A stretch of DNA of 64,000 bases from Paenibacillus taichungensis (GTDB lineage: Bacteria > Bacillota > Bacilli > Paenibacillales > Paenibacillaceae): the NCBI RefSeq assembly GCF_013359905.1, contig NZ_JABMCC010000108.1, positions 124,001 to 188,000 of the forward strand, given 5' to 3'. Shown here in pieces: positions 57,253 through 64,000 of the stretch. The notes beneath the pieces were generated by a model that saw nothing but the letters and a program-made list of their open reading frames with translations, did not search any database and was not told the DNA's origin. The stretch's first letter is position 1, and each line of letters starts with the position of its first letter. The translations under genes and the position numbers were made by a program.

Positions 57253-58407
57253 ATGTCACCCTATGTTTTTCCTGTCCAAACGGCTTTCTTTATTTTTGTC
57301 CTTATCGCCATGTTTCTGCTGGTGCCTTGGTTAATCTACGGATATCGAAAAGATGGATTTTTTAGCTGGTCGCGGTTTGGCGTCAGCTTTTCATTTATTT
57401 TCTACCTACTGGCTGCATATTGTCTGGTTATTCTTCCTTTCCCGACGACTCGTAATACATGTGCACAGCAAGCAGCGGATACCGTCTATTACAACCTTGT
57501 TCCATTCACCTTTGTAAAAGATATTATGAAAGAAACACCAATTGTCTGGTCTCAACCCGCCAGCTATATGGGAATGATTCAGGGCAGAGCTTTTCTGCAG
57601 GTTCTGTTCAACGTATTGCTTCTCATGCCACTTGGCGTGTATATCCGTTATTTTTGGCAAAAGAGATCTTACTGGAAACAGGCTTTGTTAAGCGGATTCG
57701 GCTTATCCCTGTTCTTTGAGATTACCCAGATCACCGGCTTCTACGGTTATTATGATTGCCCGTATCGGCTGTTTGACGTGGATGACCTGCTGCTGAATAC
57801 TTCAGGAACGGTACTGGGATTTTTCGCAGCACCCATCGCGCTTGCCTTATTCCCATCTCGTGCAAGTATTCAGGCGAAAAGCGAACAAATCATCGAACAA
57901 AACAAGGTCTACCCTGTAGCCCAAGTACTCGCACTCATTATCGACAGTGTAGTTGTTGTATTCCTGTCCAATCTGATGTCCATTTTCAATCTATCCCATA
58001 CAAATGCCATGATTAGTATGCTAAATACCATGATTGCGATGGTGGTTGTATTTTTCTTTATCCCATCGCTGCGAGAAGGCAAAACACCAGGCTCAGCCCT
58101 GATGCGATTCAGATATATTGATCAACGGACAGGCGGTCCTTCCAGCACTTCCCTGTTCAAAAGATTGCTCGCGCTTTACGTCCCTTGGCTGTTTGTGACC
58201 ATTGCTCAAATCATAAACGAGTATGCTTTGCTAAACAAAAATGCGATGCTTGAGCCCTATAAAATATGGCTTTCTGTTGGCATTGTTGGTTTGCATGTGC
58301 TGATTCTTCTGGTGTTGTTCGTTCATGTCATGCTGGTGCTGTTCTCCCGGGGCAAGCGAGCCTTTTACTGTGATGATGTGTCTAAGACAAGAGCATCCCG
58401 AAAATAA
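57253..58407 (+). CDS. VanZ-family and RDD-domain membrane protein
   Basis: 384 aa with about eight or nine helices. The first half is VanZ-like (NLVPFTFVKDI; NVLLLMPLGVYIRYFW; FEITQITGFYGYYDCPYRLFDVDDLLLNTSG). The second half is RDD-like (LIIDSVVVVFLSN; GSALMRFRYID). AAAGGAG precedes the ATG. VanZ proteins are linked to teicoplanin resistance in enterococci, but chromosomal homologues are of unknown function. Confidence 0.87.
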   Translation: MSPYVFPVQTAFFIFVLIAMFLLVPWLIYGYRKDGFFSWSRFGVSFSFIFYLLAAYCLVILPFPTTRNTCAQQAADTVYYNLVPFTFVKDIMKETPIVWSQPASYMGMIQGRAFLQVLFNVLLLMPLGVYIRYFWQKRSYWKQALLSGFGLSLFFEITQITGFYGYYDCPYRLFDVDDLLLNTSGTVLGFFAAPIALALFPSRASIQAKSEQIIEQNKVYPVAQVLALIIDSVVVVFLSNLMSIFNLSHTNAMISMLNTMIAMVVVFFFIPSLREGKTPGSALMRFRYIDQRTGGPSSTSLFKRLLALYVPWLFVTIAQIINEYALLNKNAMLEPYKIWLSVGIVGLHVLILLVLFVHVMLVLFSRGKRAFYCDDVSKTRASRK

Positions 58408-58497
58408 ATGCTGGACTCATTCCACTCACAGCACATAGGTTCAGGTGAAAGATAGTACTGTATCGTTTGCCATTAAAGTCGTCAAGTTGGTCCATCG

Positions 58498-58542
58498 TAA
58501 AAAAAGGTGTGCCTCGTCAACTAATGACGAGGCACACCTTTT
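58498..58542. terminator. Bidirectional terminator between vanZ-like and pnbA genes
   Basis: Perfect stem AAAAGGTGTGCCTCGTCA / TGACGAGGCACACCTTTT with a 5-nt loop. Confidence 0.95.
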
Positions 58543-58576
58543 AACTATGTTGAGATGAAGTTCAGAGGTCGCCGAA

Positions 58577-60043
58577 CTATAGCCCCAGCAGCTCACGTTT
58601 GGAAGCTTCCGGATCATGGACCAACTCCAATTCATGATTAAAAATCAGCGTAGCGCGATCATCTTCGTAGGCAGGCCAATTTACTCCCGCTGTCTCAGGC
58701 TTGCCCTGCTTGGCAAACGAAATCCATGCATCCTGCACTTTACCTGCAAGTTTTACCGCGGCAGCATCCGGTTCGGCATTCATAAACTTCAATACAGGTA
58801 ACGTATTAAAAGCAAAGAAGATATCGATGCTATGGATTGATTTATGCAGCAGTGGGTGCTCCGGCATCACCCAATCAAAGCGATACATCCATACAGGTGC
58901 ATGTTTCTGCTGAGCTGCCGCATATTGCACAGCCGAGCGCCAGAAGAACAGATCCGTCATCACCTGGGCCTGGCCATCTGCAGTTTTGGGATAACTGGCC
59001 GCAATTGCTACCCGATTCTCCAGATCAGGTGTCATGAAATCAACAGCCTTCACCATGTTGATCTCTTCGGAGTAAGGCACCTGAGGTTGAATAAACAACG
59101 AGCCTTCATGCAAAGTGGTTCCGATCAGTACAGGGATATCCTGTGCCGCGCCCTCTTCTACCGCCTGAAGAGGCGACTTCGGAAGTGTAACTTCATCCAG
59201 TACGGGCTGGAACAACAGGGCCATCCCTGCACCGCTTTGTTGTTTAACCGTCTCGCCAGCAGCGATGATTTGCTCCACTGGAATGGTTTTGAGTTTGTGC
59301 AGGTCATCTGGTGTTACACCCAGAACCTTCAACATACCATCACGAATGGCTGAAGCCTGCTCTGCTGGCATGACTTGTGAGGCTCCACTTTGCATAATGG
59401 CACGATGAAACAATCCTTTGGCTGCTGGCATCGCCATCAAAGCCGCAATACTCATGCTGCCCGCAGATTCCCCGAATACAGTGACGTTATGCGAATCACC
59501 GCCAAAAGCTTCGATGTTGTCCTGTACCCATTGCAGTGCAGCAATCTGATCCAGTAAACCCACATTGGATGCAAAACCCTCCCCAAGCGGAGCCAGATGC
59601 AAGAACCCTAGCGGCCCCAGACGATAGTTGATCGTCACGACGATAACGTCTCCCCGGAGAACAAGTTGTGTTCCATCGTACATGGGCTGGCTGCCAGCGC
59701 CTGAAACGAACGATCCGCCATGAATCCATACCATCACGGGAAGTGGATCATGGCTTTCTTTTTCAGGTGCCCAGATATTCAGGTAAAGACTATCTTCCGA
59801 GTCCACCGGAGGCTGTCCGGATATGGCCTCGGTTTGAGGATTTCTTGGCTGTATATTTTCAGGGCCGAATTGCGTCGCCTCTCTGACTCCATCCCACGAC
59901 TCGGGTGAGACCGGAGCCTGGAAGCGTAATTCACCCACGGGTGGTTTAGCGTAAGGAATGCCTTTCCATACACGTGCTCCATGCAGAAGCTCTCCTTGAA
60001 CCGTTCCATATCTTGTATTCACTTGAAGTTCCCTCATGCGCAT
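58577..60043 (-). CDS. pnbA: Carboxylesterase type B (para-nitrobenzyl esterase-like)
   Basis: Alpha/beta hydrolase of about 488 aa. Very like B. subtilis PnbA: WKGIPYAKPPVG near residue 28, MVWIHGGSF with the oxyanion hole near 105, and GESAGSMSI with the nucleophile Ser near 188. ATG 60043 has GAGAGG 6 nt upstream; ATG codons at 60049 and 60037 are close alternatives. No signal peptide, so cytoplasmic. Hydrolyses short esters; natural substrate unknown. Confidence 0.93.
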   Translation of the reverse strand: MRMRELQVNTRYGTVQGELLHGARVWKGIPYAKPPVGELRFQAPVSPESWDGVREATQFGPENIQPRNPQTEAISGQPPVDSEDSLYLNIWAPEKESHDPLPVMVWIHGGSFVSGAGSQPMYDGTQLVLRGDVIVVTINYRLGPLGFLHLAPLGEGFASNVGLLDQIAALQWVQDNIEAFGGDSHNVTVFGESAGSMSIAALMAMPAAKGLFHRAIMQSGASQVMPAEQASAIRDGMLKVLGVTPDDLHKLKTIPVEQIIAAGETVKQQSGAGMALLFQPVLDEVTLPKSPLQAVEEGAAQDIPVLIGTTLHEGSLFIQPQVPYSEEINMVKAVDFMTPDLENRVAIAASYPKTADGQAQVMTDLFFWRSAVQYAAAQQKHAPVWMYRFDWVMPEHPLLHKSIHSIDIFFAFNTLPVLKFMNAEPDAAAVKLAGKVQDAWISFAKQGKPETAGVNWPAYEDDRATLIFNHELELVHDPEASKRELLGL

Positions 60044-60049
60044 ATACAT

Positions 60050-60304
60050 CCTCTCTACTGATCGATAGTTCCAGTTTACGACTGGTATTGTTCAGATCTG
60101 GGTGTAACTTTGAGCTGATGAAATTCTGTCTCAAGGTTTGTTTAATAACGTACACGAAGAATAATTTTGTATTGCTTCAACGCCCTTTCGTGCTCACTGG
60201 CAGGCGCGTTTCCACTTATTTGAGTATAGATCTCCGCGATACCCATTTACAAGTTTGTCCAGATTCAAGTACCACTGCTACGTTTCACGTGGAACTTTTA
60301 CAGC
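60050..60304. other. Intergenic region upstream of pnbA
   Basis: No gene seen. AT-rich on the side near pnbA; probably holds the pnbA promoter. No convincing hexamers chosen. Confidence 0.4.
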
Positions 60305-60345
60305 AATAATAAAGACTCCGCTTCAATTAACGAGCGAAGTCTTCT
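60305..60345 (-). terminator. Terminator of the binding protein/HAD/SMR/phosphoesterase operon
   Basis: Minus strand AAGACTTCGCT and AGCGGAGTCTT, then TATTATT. Confidence 0.75.
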
Positions 60346-60387
60346 ATTGTTGCCCTGCATATTTCATCAACTTACCCGATGTATGGA

Positions 60388-61398
60388 TCAATTACCGCCG
60401 TTTACTTTTATCGGATAATGAACCGTATATTCTGCGCCTTCAATCCAGCTCCCGGTCACATGATTACGTCCCTTAACGACAACCCGATCACGGTATACAT
60501 CGACATGCAAACTCTCACTTCCCTCCAGATGCTCGTCCTCATCCGTCCAGAGATAAGCTACAGAGGAAGCATTAAACATCGTTGGCATCTGTCCGCCACC
60601 TTCGTAGATGGTATGCTTAGCCTCTAATTGCCAATGGGTGTGCCCAGAGAAGAGGATGACCTGCGGATAACGACTTAGCACAGCCTTTAATGCTGCGTCC
60701 TGACTCACGCCATACCAACCCTGTTCCTTCATGGAACCCGCGACTGTATCCATCAGTGGTTGATGGAGAAAGACAAAAATCGGCTGCTCCGGCAATGCTT
60801 GCTCCGACAGTTTCGTTTCCAGCCATTGCAGTTGATCTGCAGACATATCACAATCTTTTGGATGAGGCTGCTCCGTACCCAGGAAGATATAATGATACCC
60901 GTCGATCCAGTGGTCGTGATACGATCCGTTCATACCTGTGATTGCTGTAAAATCGCTCAACCGCTTCTGCCATAACTCTTCAATCGAGATCGATTCTTGC
61001 AGTTTTTCAATATCATGAGCCTCGACTTGGCCCATATCCCCTGAATGCCCCAACACCTCACCCACCTCATGCTGGTTCATTGTGGTCAAGTTCAGCGGCG
61101 GATCTCCCCATAGAATGGCTCCGATATCATGATTACCTACGGTGTAACGTATTTGAGGCAGTGAATCGCCCTGAGCCTCCAATATACGCTGCAACTCTTG
61201 GTATTCTTGAGGCAGTCCACGATCGGTCACATCGCCCACATGCATAATTCCGCTGCTGCCATGGCTATACGTTGCGATGTCTTCCAGCGCTTTCTCCAGA
61301 TGACGGTTATGGATATGATCAGCCTGCTCTCTCACATGAGTATCTGTGATGACCTGGAAGCTGATTATCGGTTGTTCGTGTTTATTATCATTTCCCAT
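60388..61398 (-). CDS. Metallophosphoesterase
   Basis: Calcineurin-like phosphoesterase of 336 aa. Metal ligands are visible as DTH near residue 20, GDVTDRG near 55, GNHD near 88, FLHQP near 210 and GHTH near 250. No signal peptide. Its ATG shares one base with the SMR stop (TGATG), so it is coupled. The nearby SBP and HAD phosphatase suggest a phosphodiester substrate, by inference only. Confidence 0.88.
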   Translation of the reverse strand: MGNDNKHEQPIISFQVITDTHVREQADHIHNRHLEKALEDIATYSHGSSGIMHVGDVTDRGLPQEYQELQRILEAQGDSLPQIRYTVGNHDIGAILWGDPPLNLTTMNQHEVGEVLGHSGDMGQVEAHDIEKLQESISIEELWQKRLSDFTAITGMNGSYHDHWIDGYHYIFLGTEQPHPKDCDMSADQLQWLETKLSEQALPEQPIFVFLHQPLMDTVAGSMKEQGWYGVSQDAALKAVLSRYPQVILFSGHTHWQLEAKHTIYEGGGQMPTMFNASSVAYLWTDEDEHLEGSESLHVDVYRDRVVVKGRNHVTGSWIEGAEYTVHYPIKVNGGN

Positions 61399-61733
61399 CA
61401 GGAATCACTCCATTTCAGTCCAATAATGCCAATCAGAATAAAGCCCATCCAGACGATCGACATCGCCTTCAGACGTTCACCCAGAAAGTAATGTCCCACG
61501 ATTCCAATCAATGTAATGCCTACGCCTGACCAGATGGCATAAGCAACACCCAGCGGCATATACTTCACAGCAAAATTCAACAGGGTGAAGCTCGCTCCAT
61601 AACAAGCAAACATAAGAATGGAAGGCCATACGCGGGTAAAACCATCCGAGACCCTCATCAGAATCGTACCGCTCAGCTCCAATCCAATCGCTAGGGCAAG
61701 CAGTATCCATCCTGTATATGAATGACTCGTCAT
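61398..61733 (-). CDS. SMR-family multidrug/guanidinium-type exporter subunit
   Basis: 111 aa, four helices. GLELSGTILMRVSDGFTR carries the essential Glu of helix 1, and YMPLGVAYAIWSGVGI is the helix 3 motif of SMR proteins. GAGG before the ATG. It overlaps the HAD gene by 4 nt and the phosphoesterase gene by 1 nt. Works as a dimer; substrate not predictable. Confidence 0.92.
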   Translation of the reverse strand: MTSHSYTGWILLALAIGLELSGTILMRVSDGFTRVWPSILMFACYGASFTLLNFAVKYMPLGVAYAIWSGVGITLIGIVGHYFLGERLKAMSIVWMGFILIGIIGLKWSDS

Positions 61734-62497
61734 CGGTTTACCTCGACTTCCAGCAATTCATCAAACGAACGAACCGTAAGATCCGCGAGTTTGATATGAG
61801 CAGGTTCACCGACAGCAATTTTCCAGGCAGCTCCGGCAGCACGAGCCATCTCCATATCACCATCCGTATCGCCGATCACGACAACTCTTGCAGTAGGTAC
61901 ACCCAGACGCTCACACGCCAGCAACAACATGTCAGGAAACGGTTTTCCCCGTCCAACCTGATCCGTTCCTACAACTACGGTGAAAAAAGATTCAATCCCC
62001 ATCCACTTCAAATGACTTAGCGCATTTTCTGTCTCATCCGCTGTGACGACGCCCATTCTCAGTCCTTTGCTGCGACACTGCTCAAGAAAGGCAAGGACGC
62101 CTGGGAGGGGCTGAGCAGGGCGCTCCTTATTCATTGCATATTCTGCCTGTAGCAAACATTCCCTCACAATAATTTTCGCTTCCGCCCAGCTTAATCCTGC
62201 ACGATAGCCATGCCAAGTTAATACGGCATAAACTTCCTCCATCGTTCCCATGGCAAGGGGCCCTCGCACATCATAACCGTTCATTCGTCCCTGCTCATCA
62301 TGGAATGTTCCCCATATATGAGGAATCTCTGCTGCATTGAACTGAAGGCCACGAGCAGCAAGCTCTTCCCGGAAGTTCTCCATCACACGATCGGTCCAGA
62401 AGCCCCACATCGCTGTAAAATCAAGCAATGTCCCATCCTTGTCAAATAAAATAGCCTCAATTGGGGTAGAAAGGCTCCCCAGCATTAAATCGGGCAT
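61730..62497 (-). CDS. HAD-superfamily phosphatase (phosphoglycolate phosphatase-like)
   Basis: 255 aa. HAD motif I LFDKDGTLLDF with nucleophile Asp near residue 19, motif II VVTADE near 150, Lys in GRGKPFPD near 188, and motif IV VVIGDTDGDMEMA near 207; a helical cap lies between I and II. AAGGAG precedes the ATG. Overlaps the SMR gene by 4 nt. The substrate is a small phosphate ester, unknown. Confidence 0.9.
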   Translation of the reverse strand: MPDLMLGSLSTPIEAILFDKDGTLLDFTAMWGFWTDRVMENFREELAARGLQFNAAEIPHIWGTFHDEQGRMNGYDVRGPLAMGTMEEVYAVLTWHGYRAGLSWAEAKIIVRECLLQAEYAMNKERPAQPLPGVLAFLEQCRSKGLRMGVVTADETENALSHLKWMGIESFFTVVVGTDQVGRGKPFPDMLLLACERLGVPTARVVVIGDTDGDMEMARAAGAAWKIAVGEPAHIKLADLTVRSFDELLEVEVNR

Positions 62498-62532
62498 CGG
62501 TTACGCTCCTTGTCTGCTGAATTACTAAGTCA

Positions 62533-62558
62533 GAAAAGCGGCACATGACTGCACCGCT
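62533..62558 (-). terminator. Weak hairpin between the binding-protein gene and the HAD gene
   Basis: Minus strand AGCGG and CCGCT arms with TTTTC after. Short; may only attenuate read-through. Confidence 0.45.
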
Positions 62559-62584
62559 CCTCCAAGTTAAGCTTGTTTCCCTTG

Positions 62585-63964
62585 TTATTTCACGCGATCC
62601 AATTCTTTTTGAGCCTTTTCTTTGGCTTCCTTCAGCGCTTGTGCCGCTGGAATGTTATTAATCTGCACCTGATCTGCTGCATCCTTAAGTGCGTCATTGA
62701 TTTTGCCTCCAGTCGGGTCCTGGAACGGAGCCGAAGCATGGGAAGCCTGCTGCAGTGGAACCTTGATTTGCGGGTTCTCTTCACTGAACGTTTTGAAAGC
62801 AGGATCTTCTTGAGCAGATTGACGGACTGCAATGTAACCTGTGTTCATGGACCAAGCTGCTGTATTCGCTGTTTCCGAGAAATACGTCAGCCATTTATAA
62901 GCTGCTTGCTGCTGTTCCGGACTTGCTTCGGCCGGGATACCAGCCATGATCGCACTCGCTACAGGTTTGCCTTGGCCTACACCTTCCCAGCCTGGCTGTT
63001 CCATAGCTGCAACGATGCTGAAATCCAGATCTCCCTGGTCACCGCTGGAACCGGTGTATCCAGCTGCTTTATTTTTCATCACATCATCAATGGTTTTGTA
63101 CCAGTACTCCCAGCCTTGGCCGCCAAAATGAATACCCATGGTCTTGTCCTCATTAATCCACTTGCGGAACAGCTCCCACGTCTCTACCCATTCCGGTGAA
63201 TCAATCGTTACGGTCTTGCCGTCATCACTCAGAATTTTCCCGCCTTTACCCAGCACGGCGTCGATCATGTTATCGCTACCCCACATCGGCTCCCAGCCGT
63301 AGAAGGTTGTCTTGCCATTCTCCTGCTTGCTCATCTTCGCTGCCGCTTCAGCAAGTGCCTCCCACGTGGTCAGAGTGGCAGGGTCGATATTATTATCTTT
63401 CAGCGCATCCATACGGTAATACATGATCTGGGTTGTTCCGTACATCGGTAAGAAATATTGCTTGCTGTCTACTTTTCCCTGCTCCAGGAAGGTTTGCACG
63501 TAATCTTCCTTGTTAAAGCTCTGATCGGCAGCGATCAGCTCATCCAGAGGCGCATAGTAGCCTTTGCGCGCCCAGTCGATATTGGAGCTTAGTACAGCGG
63601 CGGGTACTTTTTTCGAGGCAATGGCTGCCTGCAGTTTTTGTTCTGTCTCCGTGTAATCTGCTTGTACAATCCCTTTCACAACAACTTCGTTCTGGGATGC
63701 ATTGAAGGCGTCAATCGTCTTCTTCATGTTATCTCCCAGGTTACCACCCAGACCATACCAGAACTCAATCTCGACCGGACTACTTGATGCAGAATCAGCT
63801 CCATTCGCAGCAGCTGCATCTGAACCCGTGCCCGTGCCGCTATCAGCAGAGGAACCACAGGCGGTGATCAGGGCAAAACTCGCAGCCAGTACCAGCGACA
63901 TACCCCCTCTCCACCTGAGCTTTAATTTGTTCCGCCATTTCATACTCGCTTGACCCAATTTCAT
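62585..63964 (-). CDS. ABC transporter substrate-binding lipoprotein (UgpB-like)
   Basis: 459 aa. Lipoprotein signal with lipobox LITAC near residue 35 and a Ser/Ala/Gly tether to about 60, then a family 1 solute-binding fold beginning VEIEFWYGLGG, the opening seen in glycerol-3-phosphate/glycerophosphodiester binding proteins (UgpB). GGAGGAATCAA precedes the ATG. Permease genes are expected just beyond the window edge. Followed by HAD and phosphoesterase genes, which fits phosphate-ester uptake but is not proven. Confidence 0.88.
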   Translation of the reverse strand: MKLGQASMKWRNKLKLRWRGGMSLVLAASFALITACGSSADSGTGTGSDAAAANGADSASSSPVEIEFWYGLGGNLGDNMKKTIDAFNASQNEVVVKGIVQADYTETEQKLQAAIASKKVPAAVLSSNIDWARKGYYAPLDELIAADQSFNKEDYVQTFLEQGKVDSKQYFLPMYGTTQIMYYRMDALKDNNIDPATLTTWEALAEAAAKMSKQENGKTTFYGWEPMWGSDNMIDAVLGKGGKILSDDGKTVTIDSPEWVETWELFRKWINEDKTMGIHFGGQGWEYWYKTIDDVMKNKAAGYTGSSGDQGDLDFSIVAAMEQPGWEGVGQGKPVASAIMAGIPAEASPEQQQAAYKWLTYFSETANTAAWSMNTGYIAVRQSAQEDPAFKTFSEENPQIKVPLQQASHASAPFQDPTGGKINDALKDAADQVQINNIPAAQALKEAKEKAQKELDRVK

Positions 63965-64000
63965 TTTGATTCCTCCTATATAAAGTATGTTGTGAAAATT

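Overview
The window looks like a chromosomal segment of a Paenibacillus-type Firmicute. The evidence is strong AGGAGG-type ribosome sites with frequent TTG and GTG starts, Bacillales-type T-box, Fur and MocR control, extracellular chitinase and GH5 enzymes, and a dhb-type catecholate siderophore operon. Most genes lie on the minus strand. No rRNA, tRNA, CRISPR array, IS element or prophage was found.

Layout. 1-3185: two tandem secreted GH18 chitinases, the second cut by the window edge. 3475-10490: a six-gene pectin/rhamnogalacturonan oligosaccharide operon (two ABC permeases, a lipoprotein binding protein, a LacI regulator, a GH105 hydrolase and a pectinesterase without signal peptide), preceded by two related palindromes. 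10635-13940: AraC regulator divergent from an Fsr-like MFS pump, then a YlmA-like ATPase. 13978-14706: a methyltransferase. 14794-19009: a MarR regulator heading a ydaJ/ydaK/ydaM-like exopolysaccharide operon with a degenerate GGDEF protein and a 47-codon membrane protein. 19112-25370: GNAT, rlmN, an NSS transporter, greA, arylamine N-acetyltransferase and an Sfp-type phosphopantetheinyl transferase.

25382-43145: siderophore region. One long minus-strand operon (besA, dhbA, dhbC, dhbE, dhbB, dhbF, mbtH-like, MFS exporter) lies behind a Fur box at 40494-40508. Beside it are a Fur-box-preceded ferric-siderophore binding lipoprotein and a Fur-box-preceded AraC-type regulator fused to a binding-protein domain, like Btr. 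Sfp at 24601 can prime DhbB and DhbF. Product logic is 2,3-DHB, then residue X, then Thr, trimerised by the thioesterase. The Thr code is clear; the first adenylation code is not a textbook one.

43231-64000: Bax inhibitor-1-like protein, GIY-YIG protein, a gene-free structured stretch (about 44830-45270) ending in a terminator, a MocR (DdlR-like)/ddl/GNAT operon, a stalk-domain lipoprotein, small acidic and DUF proteins, a GH5-X2-CBM46 endoglucanase, an LLM flavoprotein, a methyltransferase behind a T-box leader, a toxin-antitoxin pair, YjdM, a VanZ-RDD protein, PnbA esterase, and an operon of binding protein, HAD phosphatase, SMR protein and metallophosphoesterase.

Most interesting leads: the reduced c-di-GMP-linked polysaccharide operon with its unlisted small membrane protein; the T-box in front of a methyltransferase; the structured gene-free stretch before the ddl operon; and the unusual first adenylation code of DhbF.
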